Shown here in pieces: positions 32,712 to 41,457 of a DNA stretch of 64,000 bases. The stretch covers positions 1 to 64,000 of the forward strand of contig JAHHQP010000003.1 of assembly GCA_020026355.1 (NCBI GenBank), read 5' to 3'. Positions within the stretch are counted from its first letter, which is position 1. Each line of letters opens with the position of its first letter. The notes under the pieces are model-generated. The model made no database searches and was not told where the DNA came from. It was given only the letters and a program-made list of their open reading frames with translations. The position numbers and the translations under genes are program-made. This stretch comes from Bacteroidales bacterium. GTDB taxonomy: Bacteria > Bacteroidota > Bacteroidia > Bacteroidales > UBA932.

Positions 32712-34163
32712 CTATTTGCGTGGAATATTTTCGAGAACGGCCCGGAGGAAGCTCCAGCACTTCTCTACGGACGGAATGTTGGCACGCTCATCCGGTGAAT
32801 GAGGACTCTTCAAGGTCGGACCGCAGGAAACCATATCCCAGTTCGGATAGGTACCTCCGAGGATACCGCACTCAAGTCCGGCATGGATGGCCATGACTGC
32901 AGGTTCCTTGCCGTAAAGTTTCTGGTAGACCTCTTTCATGGTATGGAGAATCGGAGAAGCATTGTTCGGTGCCCAGCCGGAATAACCGCCTGTGAACTCG
33001 ACATCGATGCCTGCAAGAGAGAAGACGCTCTCGATCTTGTCACGAAGTGCATCCTTGGCTGTATCTACAGAACTTCTCATCAAGGTCTTGGCCACGAACT
33101 CACCGTTCTGGATCTTAGCCATGGCGAAGTTGTTGGAAGTCTCGACCAGGCCCTCGATCTCCGCGCTCATGCGCTCTACGCCGTCCGGGCAAGCCAGAAT
33201 GGCCTTGATGAAGCGGTCAGCGCCCTCAGCATAGGCTGCATGACTGGATTCCACCTGATCGAAATGCAGTTCGCAATCCGGATCTGTCGTTGCATATTCC
33301 GCCTTGATCTCCGCGAATTTCGCGGCTACGATCTCTTCAGCACGAGCTGTCTGCGCTTCCGGAATGTAAAGGGTAGCGAAAGCCTCACGAGGAATGGCGT
33401 TGCGCAATGTACCTCCTTCATAGCTTACCAGCTTGCAGTCGACCTCCTGAAGCAGCGTATAGAGAATACGAGCGGCGACCTTGTTGGCATTTGCCCGGTA
33501 AAGAACGATATCCATTCCGGAGTGTCCGCCCTGGAAGCCCTTCACGGCAAAAGAATAGCATTTGTGTCCAGCCGGCTCAGGAAGCTGGCTGTAGCTGGCC
33601 TTTGCAGTCGCATCGAGACCGCCGGCGCAACCGACATAAAGTTCACCCTCCGTCTCGGAATCGAGGTTGATGAGAATGTCACCGTTGAGCAGACCTGGCT
33701 TAAGTGCACGTGCACCGGTCATTCCAGTCTCCTCGTCCATCGTCACGAGCAGTTCGATCGGACCATGCTTGAGATCCGTAGATTCCAGCACCGCCATGCC
33801 CATGGCGACACCGAGACCGTCGTCAGCACCTAGCGTAGTCCCCTTGGCTCTCACCCAATCGCCATCGATCCAAGTCTGAATCGGATCTTTATCGAAATCA
33901 TGCACGGTATCCGCATTTTTCTGTGGTACCATATCGATATGTCCCTGCAGGACAACGCCTTTCATGTTTTCCTGACCTGAAGTGGCCGGCTTGCGGATGA
34001 TCACGTTGCCGATTTCGTCCTTGACGGTCTCGAAACCATGGGATTTGCCCCACTGGTACATGAATTCGATGGCCTTTTCCTCCCTTTTTGACGGACGGGG
34101 AATCTGTGTCAGCAGATAGAAGTTGTTCCACACGCACTGTGGATTCAGTTCTTTGATTGTCAT
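32712..34163 (-). CDS. pepD: Aminoacyl-histidine dipeptidase (M20 family)
   Basis: A 483-residue cytosolic M20C zinc dipeptidase of the PepD/carnosinase type, hydrolysing Xaa-His and other dipeptides. The metal-site pattern is intact: LQGHIDMVPQK (His and Asp), GTTLGADDGLGVAM, MDEETGMTGA (catalytic Glu pair) and a distal ECGILGG/HSPDE segment. It is the third gene of an lpxL-like/DUF4831/pepD run (24-base gap from DUF4831) and ends at a hairpin terminator. The peptide transporter gene diverging from this operon makes use of imported peptides plausible. Confidence 0.94.
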   Translation of the reverse strand: MTIKELNPQCVWNNFYLLTQIPRPSKREEKAIEFMYQWGKSHGFETVKDEIGNVIIRKPATSGQENMKGVVLQGHIDMVPQKNADTVHDFDKDPIQTWIDGDWVRAKGTTLGADDGLGVAMGMAVLESTDLKHGPIELLVTMDEETGMTGARALKPGLLNGDILINLDSETEGELYVGCAGGLDATAKASYSQLPEPAGHKCYSFAVKGFQGGHSGMDIVLYRANANKVAARILYTLLQEVDCKLVSYEGGTLRNAIPREAFATLYIPEAQTARAEEIVAAKFAEIKAEYATTDPDCELHFDQVESSHAAYAEGADRFIKAILACPDGVERMSAEIEGLVETSNNFAMAKIQNGEFVAKTLMRSSVDTAKDALRDKIESVFSLAGIDVEFTGGYSGWAPNNASPILHTMKEVYQKLYGKEPAVMAIHAGLECGILGGTYPNWDMVSCGPTLKSPHSPDERANIPSVEKCWSFLRAVLENIPRK

Positions 34164-34187
34164 GATACTATGTGTTTAAAATTGAAT

Positions 34188-35237
34188 TTACTTTTTCAGC
34201 TGTACCGGAAGAACGGCCTCCGTTCCCATCTGGAAAATCGGAAGACGCCCCTGCAGCAGCAGACGTCCCTCAGCCAGGATATTGACCGTACAGGTGGCCG
34301 GCATACGGTAATGGACATAGACACTGTTCTTCGGAGCCCTCACTTTAGCTTCCTCTCGGGAAAGAGGAGCGGTCTCCATCTGATCCGGAACGATTTCCAT
34401 GACGACCGGACGCCCCGTCTCACGGTCAGCGGGCATCAGGCCTTCTTTATCTGACAAGCGGAAAGCGACCATGATCTGACGTTCGTTTCCAGTCTGAGGA
34501 ACTACATCGAAATTCATCGTCTGTTCCTGGCATTCCGTATAACCGATGAAAAGGGAAAGATATTCCTTCTCCAAAGCATGCAGTTCCTCAATGGCCGCAC
34601 CCATCGCTTCCCCGCTGTAAGTCGCATCCGTATCTCCGGTAATGATCTGGAGACGTTTCTCGCGGAGCGCGAGAATCATGGCCGCGGCTTCCTCCGCCTT
34701 CTGTTCCAAGGTCTTCTCCTTCGTCATTTTCTGGAGAATGATTCTGGAAGTGTTCCGCTTGCTGACACCATAGAGCGTAGCGGATTCCGACTTGAGGTTG
34801 GAACTCAAGCCTCTTCCGGAAAAATCAGCTGCCGAAGGAGCCGGGAATCTCCAGACCCTTTCCGCCCCGAAACTGCCGTTCTCCACGGACATCAGCCCGG
34901 CAGAAGTCAAGGCCAGGATATTCCTGTCTTCCAGATCGCAGGCCGCAGGAAGACTACGCCGCGCTTTCTGGTCCGCCTCGATGAGCGGAGTCATGCTCAC
35001 CTTACGGATATGGCAGACCACTCGGTCGGCAACCGGAGCCGTTATTCCCAGATATTTCTCTGCGAACCGTGCATAAGGTCCGGCATAGAAATTCTCCTGC
35101 ACCGCCTCGACGGTCAGGGAAATGGTCGTTGAAGGTAAGGTGTAGGTCAATGAGACCTCCGGTTCTGCAGCAAATGCTGCTGAGCTACCGGCCAGCAATA
35201 GGGCCAATGCTCCGATGAATCTGTTCATGATCTTCAT
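34188..35237 (-). CDS. DUF4831 family exported protein
   Basis: A 349-residue protein with signal peptide MKIMNRFIGALALLLAGSSAAFA. The mature protein begins EVSLTYTLPSTTISLTVEA, and contains YAGPYARFAEKYLGI, matching DUF4831 proteins of Bacteroidales, which are predicted periplasmic or surface proteins of unknown function. The C-terminal part has repeated beta segments. It sits between the lpxL-like and pepD genes, co-directional with gaps of about 25-30 bases. Confidence 0.8.
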   Translation of the reverse strand: MKIMNRFIGALALLLAGSSAAFAAEPEVSLTYTLPSTTISLTVEAVQENFYAGPYARFAEKYLGITAPVADRVVCHIRKVSMTPLIEADQKARRSLPAACDLEDRNILALTSAGLMSVENGSFGAERVWRFPAPSAADFSGRGLSSNLKSESATLYGVSKRNTSRIILQKMTKEKTLEQKAEEAAAMILALREKRLQIITGDTDATYSGEAMGAAIEELHALEKEYLSLFIGYTECQEQTMNFDVVPQTGNERQIMVAFRLSDKEGLMPADRETGRPVVMEIVPDQMETAPLSREEAKVRAPKNSVYVHYRMPATCTVNILAEGRLLLQGRLPIFQMGTEAVLPVQLKK

Positions 35238-35268
35238 ATCAATGTTGAATTATCAGGCTTCCGCCCGT

Positions 35269-36171
35269 TCAATTTTTCCAACGTTTATGCGTCCAGAGCC
35301 AGTTTGCCGGGGTCGCTGCCAGTTCTTTCTCGAGTTCCTTGAAATAAAGTTTCATGATCTCTTCCGGCTCGTGCTTCGAGGCATCTTCCACCAAAGGTAC
35401 GAAAGTGATGTCATAATGTCCCCGCTCCGTGCGGACCATCTTGGAATAGACGACCGCCATTCCCAGCTTATGAGCCAGGCCGAAGCTGCCGACCATCCCG
35501 TAAGCATGCTGGTGCATGAAATCTCCTACCTCCGTCTTGGCGGCATAAGGAGACTGGTCTGCGATGAACACATATATTCCTTTCTCTCCACGACGCCGGA
35601 GGATGAACCTCAGCACGTCCTTCGTCTCCACCAGTCCTTTGAAGCCAGGGATCGGCGCTACCCGGGTCTTCTTGAGCACTTCGTTCCACAGATGGCTGCT
35701 CTGTTCTTTGTAGGCAATGTAGAAATGGTCAGGATTGAAAACCTCATCATATTCCGGCCGGTCGTTGTAGGACCGGATGCCACCGAGCAGTTCCCAGTTT
35801 CCGCAATGCGAAGTCATGAGCATCACGCCGGGACTCTCCGCATAGACCTTCGCCAGCACCTCAGGATTCGTGACGGTACAGATCCGCTGCTCACGGAGCC
35901 GTCTGTCATCAGATGCGGAGAACCAGACGGCCTCGGCGATGATTTCACCGAAATGCCGGTAGAACTCCTTGACCAGAAGATCCAGCTCCCAATATTTCTT
36001 TTCCGGGAACGCCCTGGCCAGGTTGATATAGACCACATCCTTCCTGTAATGCAACATTCTGCCGACCGCCCAGGTCGTCACCTTGGAAAGACCATAATGG
36101 AATTTCAGCGGCAGCTTGCCGAAAAGCACCAGCAGCCCGTGCATGACTTCCACTCCGAACCTATTTTTCAT
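35269..36171 (-). CDS. LpxL/HtrB-type lysophospholipid (lipid A) acyltransferase
   Basis: A 300-residue inner-membrane acyltransferase of the LpxL/HtrB family, which adds secondary acyl chains to lipid A (Bacteroidota make penta-acylated forms). The N-terminal hydrophobic segment and YRKDVVYINLARAFPEK are typical; the catalytic HxxxxE motif is HCGNWE (near residues 118-123). ADQSPYAA near 195 corresponds to the substrate-pocket region. It is the first gene of the operon running toward pepD, with a TATATTTG box about 30 bases upstream. Confidence 0.9.
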   Translation of the reverse strand: MKNRFGVEVMHGLLVLFGKLPLKFHYGLSKVTTWAVGRMLHYRKDVVYINLARAFPEKKYWELDLLVKEFYRHFGEIIAEAVWFSASDDRRLREQRICTVTNPEVLAKVYAESPGVMLMTSHCGNWELLGGIRSYNDRPEYDEVFNPDHFYIAYKEQSSHLWNEVLKKTRVAPIPGFKGLVETKDVLRFILRRRGEKGIYVFIADQSPYAAKTEVGDFMHQHAYGMVGSFGLAHKLGMAVVYSKMVRTERGHYDITFVPLVEDASKHEPEEIMKLYFKELEKELAATPANWLWTHKRWKN

Positions 36172-36201
36172 AAATTAAGTTTTCTACATTACCACATTAT
36201 G

Positions 36202-36209
36202 CAAATATA
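36202..36209 (-). promoter_or_regulatory. -7 box for the lpxL-like operon
   Basis: TATATTTG on the minus strand, 30 bases before the start. The -33 half is not clear. Confidence 0.45.
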
Positions 36210-36250
36210 CCAAAATTCCAGCTAATACCTTTTAATTTGTACATATTTAT

Positions 36251-36258
36251 TATATTTG
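36251..36258 (+). promoter_or_regulatory. -7 box for the peptide transporter gene
   Basis: TATATTTG, exact consensus, 67 bases before the ATG of the POT gene; TTTG occurs only 11 bases upstream, too close for a -33 box. Confidence 0.45.
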
Positions 36259-36325
36259 CGTTTTCAATGCCACGACCACATGGTATTGCAGATGAAAAAC
36301 TATCATTAACTTAAATACTGAAATT

Positions 36326-37903
36326 ATGTTCAAAGGACATCCCAAGGGACTGCTCGCAGCAGCTCTGAGCAACATGGGTGAACGCTTCGGTTACTACATC
36401 ATGAATGCAGTACTCCTTCTGTTCATCTGCTCGAAATTCGGAATCGACGACAAGACGGCTGGAGTCATCTACGCCGTCTTCTACTTCCTCATCTACGTTC
36501 TCGGTCTTCCGGGAGGTATCATTGCCGACAAGACACAGAACTACAAAGGAACCATCATGGCTGGTCTCATCACCATGGCCGCCGGCTATCTCATGCTTTC
36601 CTTCCCGATCATGGCGACCCCGGAAAACAGCGGCTGGGTTCTGGCACTGACCGGATTCGCGCTGCTGGTCATAGCCTTCGGAAACGGTCTTTTCAAAGGT
36701 AATCTCCAGGCCATCGTCGGCCAGATGTACGACAACCTCGAAGCTGATGCCGCAAAGAAAGGTGAAAAGGAACTCGCGGATGCCAAGAGCAAGAGAGACC
36801 CGGGTTTCCAGATCTTCTACGTCTTCATCAACATCGGTGGTGTCCTTGCTCCGTTCGTAGCGCCTTTCCTCCGCGAATGGTGGCTCAAGGTGAACGGCTT
36901 CCTCTATAATGCGAAACTCCCTGCACTCTGCCATCAGTACATCAATGAAGGCACCGACATGGACGCGACTGCATTCGACAACCTCAACACCTACTTCGGA
37001 AATGTCCTCGTCAACGGCAGCATGCCGACGGATCCGGCAGCCATCAGCGAACTCTGCACCAGCTACCTGGACGTGTTCAATACCGGTATCCACTATTCCT
37101 TCATCGCCTCCATCGTTGCCATGCTGATCTCCCTGATCATCTTCATGTGCAACAAGAAGACCTTCCCTACCCCAGCCAGCAAGAAGACTGACGCCACTCC
37201 GGTCGAGTACACTCCGGAAGAGAAGGCAAGCATGGCCAAGGAAATCAAGCAGCGTATGCTCGGTCTCTACGCCGTTCTCGGTGTCTGCGTATTCTTCTGG
37301 ATGTCCTTCCACCAGAACGGACAGTCCCTTTCCCTGTTCGCCCGTGACTTCGTGAACACTTCCAACGTAGCCCCTGAGGTATGGCAGTTCCTCAACCCGT
37401 TCCTGGTCATCACCCTGACTCCGGTCATCATGTGGATTTTCGGAACTAAATGGGGACGCAAGATCTCTACACCTAAGAAGATCGTCTTCGGTATGTTCTT
37501 CGCCGGTGCGGCCTACCTGTTCCTGACCATCTTCAGCGCACAGGCCGGTTATCCATCCGGTGAAGCCTTCAACCAGCTTCCTGCAGCGGAATCCGATCCG
37601 ATGAAGGCAGGCGCATGGGTACTGATCGTCACCTACTTCTTCCTGACTGTCGCAGAGCTGTTCATCAGCCCGCTCGGACTTTCCTTCGTATCGAAGATCG
37701 CTCCGCGCCACATCCAGGGAATCTGTCAGGGTCTCTGGCTGAGCGCTACCGCTGTCGGCAACCTGCTCATCCTCCTCGGCCCTATCATGTTCAACAAGAT
37801 TCCTCACCTGTGGATCTGCTGGTTCGTGTTCATGCTCATCTGCTTCATCGCCATGGCCATCATGCTCGGCATGGTGAAATGGCTGGAGAAGGTGACCAAG
37901 TAG
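36326..37903 (+). CDS. POT/PTR-family peptide MFS transporter
   Basis: A 525-residue proton-dependent oligopeptide transporter-like membrane protein with about 12-14 helices. The first helix carries NMGERFGYY (residues 16-24), the POT motif ExxERFxYY with Asn in place of the first Glu. The GLPGGIIADKTQNYKGT loop (near 55-71) and a C-terminal ISPLGLSFVSKIAPRHIQGICQGLW are POT-like. Imports di- or tripeptides by inference; the Asn substitution bears on proton coupling. It stands alone with its own terminator, divergent from the lpxL-like/DUF4831/pepD operon. Confidence 0.88.
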   Translation: MFKGHPKGLLAAALSNMGERFGYYIMNAVLLLFICSKFGIDDKTAGVIYAVFYFLIYVLGLPGGIIADKTQNYKGTIMAGLITMAAGYLMLSFPIMATPENSGWVLALTGFALLVIAFGNGLFKGNLQAIVGQMYDNLEADAAKKGEKELADAKSKRDPGFQIFYVFINIGGVLAPFVAPFLREWWLKVNGFLYNAKLPALCHQYINEGTDMDATAFDNLNTYFGNVLVNGSMPTDPAAISELCTSYLDVFNTGIHYSFIASIVAMLISLIIFMCNKKTFPTPASKKTDATPVEYTPEEKASMAKEIKQRMLGLYAVLGVCVFFWMSFHQNGQSLSLFARDFVNTSNVAPEVWQFLNPFLVITLTPVIMWIFGTKWGRKISTPKKIVFGMFFAGAAYLFLTIFSAQAGYPSGEAFNQLPAAESDPMKAGAWVLIVTYFFLTVAELFISPLGLSFVSKIAPRHIQGICQGLWLSATAVGNLLILLGPIMFNKIPHLWICWFVFMLICFIAMAIMLGMVKWLEKVTK

Positions 37904-37942
37904 GCACCTGGAGACAAATTCAAGAAAATTGCATATTCAACG

Positions 37943-37973
37943 GGCCGGACACAACGATGTGTCCGGTCTTTTT
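37943..37973 (+). terminator. Terminator of the POT gene
   Basis: CCGGACACA pairs with TGTGTCCGG around ACGA, followed by TCTTTTT. Confidence 0.88.
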
Positions 37974-37975
37974 GT

Positions 37976-37983
37976 TATCTTTG
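37976..37983 (+). promoter_or_regulatory. -7 box for the zeta-like/tldD operon
   Basis: TATCTTTG matches TAnnTTTG directly after the POT terminator, about 50 bases upstream of the zeta-like gene. No -33 box at normal spacing. Confidence 0.35.
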
Positions 37984-38033
37984 GAATTCATACCTCTGAA
38001 GGGCAATGACCTCATGAATTAAAGACCAAGACA

Positions 38034-38624
38034 ATGCCGAACCTTTATATCATATCAGGATGCAACGGAGCGGGCAAGACGACCGCCTCATACACGCTGC
38101 TGCCGGAAATGCTGGAATGCAGGGAGTTCGTGAACTCAGACGAATTCGCGAAAGGACTCTCCCCTTTCCGCCCGGAAAACGCTTCGATCCAGGCCAGCCG
38201 CTACATGATCTGGAAAATCAAGGACCTGATCAAACGCAAGAAGGATTTCGGCATCGAGACGACCCTGGCGACCAGAACCTTGCTGAACATCGTGAAGCAG
38301 GTCCAGAAAGACGGCTACCAGGTCACGATCCTCTATTTCTGGCTCAGCTCGCCGGAACTGGCGATCGAGCGTGTCAAGGCAAGGGTACAAGCCGGAGGTC
38401 ACAATATACCGGAAGAAACCGTCAGGAGAAGATACAAGGTCGGCATCTCCTACTTCTTCAACGACTACATGCCGACCTGCGACCGCTGGATTCTGGCTGA
38501 CAACTCCCAGATTCCTTTCCGCGTCGTGGCACAAGGATTGAAGAATGGACCGGTGAACATCAAGGACGAAAAGACCTTCCTGGAGATCAAGGCCATCGCG
38601 GATCATGAAAAGAACAAACTATAA
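38034..38624 (+). CDS. Zeta toxin-like P-loop kinase
   Basis: A 196-residue P-loop protein of the zeta-toxin superfamily (COG4185 type). Walker A is GCNGAGKTT (9-17); NSDEFAKGLSPFRPE (34-48) carries the Asp that acts as base in zeta kinases; GIETTLATRT and the Arg-rich RVKARVQAGGHNIPEETVRRRY (about 112-133) form the nucleotide/substrate region. Classical zeta phosphorylates UDP-GlcNAc; the substrate here is unknown. No epsilon-type antitoxin gene lies beside it. It starts the tldD/tldE run, three bases before tldD, so it may be a housekeeping kinase rather than a toxin. Confidence 0.85.
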   Translation: MPNLYIISGCNGAGKTTASYTLLPEMLECREFVNSDEFAKGLSPFRPENASIQASRYMIWKIKDLIKRKKDFGIETTLATRTLLNIVKQVQKDGYQVTILYFWLSSPELAIERVKARVQAGGHNIPEETVRRRYKVGISYFFNDYMPTCDRWILADNSQIPFRVVAQGLKNGPVNIKDEKTFLEIKAIADHEKNKL

Positions 38625-38627
38625 CAG

Positions 38628-40043
38628 ATGAAGACAATCAACGATTACATGGATACGTTCGCCATCGCTCCTCCCCGGTTAGAGCAGCTCACCGCCCGAG
38701 CCCTCTCGAAGGGAGGAGATTTTTGCGACCTGTATTTTGAACACACCACTTACATGAACCTGCTGCTGAAAGACGGAGAAGTCACTTCCGGAGGTTCACA
38801 TACAGACTATGGAGTCGGCATCCGGGTACTCAAAGGAGAGAAGACCGGCTATGCCTATTCCGAAAGCACTTCCATGGCGGACATGCTGGCGGCTGCAGAC
38901 GCGGCCTCAGCCATCGCCTGCAGTCCTGCTGAACCGCGACATTATGCCCGGACCGCAGACCGAAGATATGACCTCTACCCTTCCCGGATAGACTGGAGAA
39001 CCGCTAAGGTCAATGAACTTGTCAGGGTCCTGAAGGATCTGGAAGCCGCCATCAAGGTCAAGGACACGAGGATCGTCAAGATCATCGCGAGGATTTCCTG
39101 CTCAGTCAGCGACGTCCTCATGTACAACTCGTCGGGAGAACTGACGACCGATTCCCGCCCGATGGGCAGCCTGATCGCCTCTGTCGTCTTCCAGCAGAAC
39201 GGCAAGACCGAGAGCAAGAGCGTTTCCAGAAGTTTCCGCATGGGCGCGGAAATGCTCAGCAAGGAACTCATCGACGAACTGGCCGCAGAAGCGGTCAGCG
39301 GCATCGACGAGCGTTTCGAAGCCATCCGTCCGGCCGGCGGCCAGATGCCGGTAGTCATGGGAGCCGGCGCTTCAGGCATTCTGCTCCATGAAGCCATGGG
39401 CCATGCTTTCGAAGCGGATTTCAACCGGAAAGGCCAGTCCATCTTCGCCGGAAGACTCGGCGAGAAGATCTGTTCCGACAAGATCAGCATCATCGACGAC
39501 GGCACGATCGCCGGCAACAGAGGTTCCGGAAACTACGATGATGAAGGTGTGCCGGCCCAGAAGACCTACATGGTCGAGCACGGCATCCTGACCTCCTACC
39601 TCCACGACCGCATCAGCGCGGCCTGGTACGGAGTTCCATCCACCGGAAACGGCCGGCGCGAATCCTTCCGCTACAACCCGATCCCCCGCATGAGAGCGAC
39701 CTATATGGAAGACGGAGACACCACCCGTGAAGACATCATCCGCAGCGTAAAGAAAGGCATCTATGTCGATGAATTCTCCAACGGACAGGTCAAGATCGGA
39801 GAAGGAGACTTCACCTTCTATGTCAAGAGCGGCTTCCTCATCGAGGACGGACGGCTGACTGCCCCGATCAAGGACATCAACGTCATCGGAAACGGCCCGG
39901 AAGCCTTAGCCGACATCAGCATGGTCGCCGCTGACCTGAAGATCGACAACGGCACCTGGACTTGCGGGAAAGAACAGAATGTACCGGTCACCTGCGGTAT
40001 CCCGACCGTACTGGTGGACCACCTTACAGTAGGAGGAGAATGA
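38628..40043 (+). CDS. tldD: TldD-type metallopeptidase subunit
   Basis: A 471-residue TldD. The metal-binding helix HEAMGH (residues 254-259, HExxxH) is intact, and the C-terminal region has GNGPEALADISMVA and the VTCGIPTVLV close. TldD and TldE form a heterodimeric peptidase in which only TldD carries the metal; in E. coli it matures microcin B17 and affects CcdA stability. Preceded after three bases by the zeta-like kinase and overlapping the tldE start, so the pair is translationally coupled. Confidence 0.94.
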   Translation: MKTINDYMDTFAIAPPRLEQLTARALSKGGDFCDLYFEHTTYMNLLLKDGEVTSGGSHTDYGVGIRVLKGEKTGYAYSESTSMADMLAAADAASAIACSPAEPRHYARTADRRYDLYPSRIDWRTAKVNELVRVLKDLEAAIKVKDTRIVKIIARISCSVSDVLMYNSSGELTTDSRPMGSLIASVVFQQNGKTESKSVSRSFRMGAEMLSKELIDELAAEAVSGIDERFEAIRPAGGQMPVVMGAGASGILLHEAMGHAFEADFNRKGQSIFAGRLGEKICSDKISIIDDGTIAGNRGSGNYDDEGVPAQKTYMVEHGILTSYLHDRISAAWYGVPSTGNGRRESFRYNPIPRMRATYMEDGDTTREDIIRSVKKGIYVDEFSNGQVKIGEGDFTFYVKSGFLIEDGRLTAPIKDINVIGNGPEALADISMVAADLKIDNGTWTCGKEQNVPVTCGIPTVLVDHLTVGGE

Positions 40044-41407
40044 TGATTACGGAAATAGAAAAGGAAGCGGCACGCTTCTGCATCGAACATGCCTGCTCCC
40101 ATGGAGCGGAGCAGGCTCGCATCTCCCTGAGCAAGAGCGTGATGGACACCATCGCGACCCTGGACGGGGAAATCGACAAAGTGACGCACAACGCCGATTG
40201 CTCCATTTACATGTACCTGTTCGCGGACGGCCGGTACGGCACGTTCTCGACGAACAAGCTGGACAAGGACTCCCTTGCCGTCTTCATCAGCAATGCCCTG
40301 GAGATGGTCCGGACCCTCGGTCCCGACGAATGCTGGAAACTTCCGGCAAAGGAACGGCTGGCCACAGATGCACGGGACGGAAACGAACTCGGGCTCTACG
40401 ACCCGGCCTACCTTTCCCTGACCACGGATGAACGGCTCGGCTTCGCCCGCAGCATGGACCTGGATCCTTCCCTGCTGAAAGGTGAAGACCACGAAGTCAT
40501 CTGCGTGGAGAGCGAATGGTCCGACTCCATCGACGACAATTACCTGATCGATTCACAAGGCTTCGAAGGCCGGCAGACCGAAACTTCCTTCTCCGTCTTC
40601 AGCGAAGTGACCGTCCAGGACAAGGAAGGACACAAATACAGCGGCTACTGGTGGGATGCTTCCTCCAGGCTGGTCGGCTGCGAGGCCTCCAGCTGTTCCA
40701 GAAAAGCATTGGAAAAGGCCATCAGCCAGATCGGTCCGGAAGAGATGCCATCCGGACACTACACGATGATCACCGATCCTTCCGTCAGTTCCCGTCTGGT
40801 CTCCCCGATCCTCAATGCGCTGAACGCCTCTTCGATCCAGCAGAAAGTGTCTTTTCTGGAAGATAGTCTCGAACGCCGGCTGTTCCCGGAAGGACTCACT
40901 TTGATGGACCTTGCCCGGACCCCTGGGCGCCCAGGTTCCCGTCTCTTCGATACCGAAGGAGTGGCCACCACGGACAGCGCGATCATCAGCGACGGAGTCG
41001 TGAAAGAATATTTCGTGAACACCTACATGGCCGCGAAAATGGGAATCGCTCCTACCGTGGAGGATATTTCCAGGCCATGCCTCCTGCCTTACCTGAAAGA
41101 CGAAAATTTGAAATTGGCGGAAAATGATATAAATTTGGCGGATATTATGGCCATCTGCCACGATGGAATCGTCGTGACCGGTTTCAACGGCGGAAACTGC
41201 AACTCGGTGACCGGCGACTTTTCCTTCGGGGTCGAAGGTTTCGCGTTCAAGGACGGGAAACGGCTCCACCCGATCAAGGGGATGCTCATCACCGGCAATA
41301 TCCTTGAGCTGTGGAACCACCTCATCGCGGCAGGTACTGACGCCAGGAGCTGCTCCAGATGGCAGATCCCATCATTGGCCTTCGGGAATGTCTCTTTCTC
41401 AGCCTGA
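40043..41407 (+). CDS. tldE: TldE/PmbA partner subunit
   Basis: A 454-residue PmbA/TldE homologue. It has the family fold (SEVTVQDKEGHKYSGYWWDASSR; LARTPGRPGSRLFDTEGVATTDS; TGFNGGNCNSVTGDFSFGVEGF) but lacks the HExxxH of TldD, as expected for the non-catalytic partner. A strong AGGAGG (40031-40036), rare in this window, lies six bases before ATG 40043; ATG 40040, three bases earlier and overlapping the tldD stop, is also possible. The open frame continues upstream inside tldD without family similarity. Confidence 0.92.
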   Translation: MITEIEKEAARFCIEHACSHGAEQARISLSKSVMDTIATLDGEIDKVTHNADCSIYMYLFADGRYGTFSTNKLDKDSLAVFISNALEMVRTLGPDECWKLPAKERLATDARDGNELGLYDPAYLSLTTDERLGFARSMDLDPSLLKGEDHEVICVESEWSDSIDDNYLIDSQGFEGRQTETSFSVFSEVTVQDKEGHKYSGYWWDASSRLVGCEASSCSRKALEKAISQIGPEEMPSGHYTMITDPSVSSRLVSPILNALNASSIQQKVSFLEDSLERRLFPEGLTLMDLARTPGRPGSRLFDTEGVATTDSAIISDGVVKEYFVNTYMAAKMGIAPTVEDISRPCLLPYLKDENLKLAENDINLADIMAICHDGIVVTGFNGGNCNSVTGDFSFGVEGFAFKDGKRLHPIKGMLITGNILELWNHLIAAGTDARSCSRWQIPSLAFGNVSFSA

Positions 41408-41457
41408 GCAGGAAAAGTCCCGACAATACACTGATCATAAATAAAAAGAACAATAAG

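Noticed and set aside
33704..33715. GTGCACGTGCAC, a perfect 12-base palindrome, considered as a parS-like ParB site
   Set aside because: It lies inside pepD in frame with conserved residues and differs from known parS (TGTTTCACGTGAAACA type). No similar sites were seen near parA-parB.
39962..40042. Longer tldE starting inside tldD
   Set aside because: The added residues are tldD coding sequence in another frame with no family similarity, and the AGGAGG points to the start at 40040/40043.
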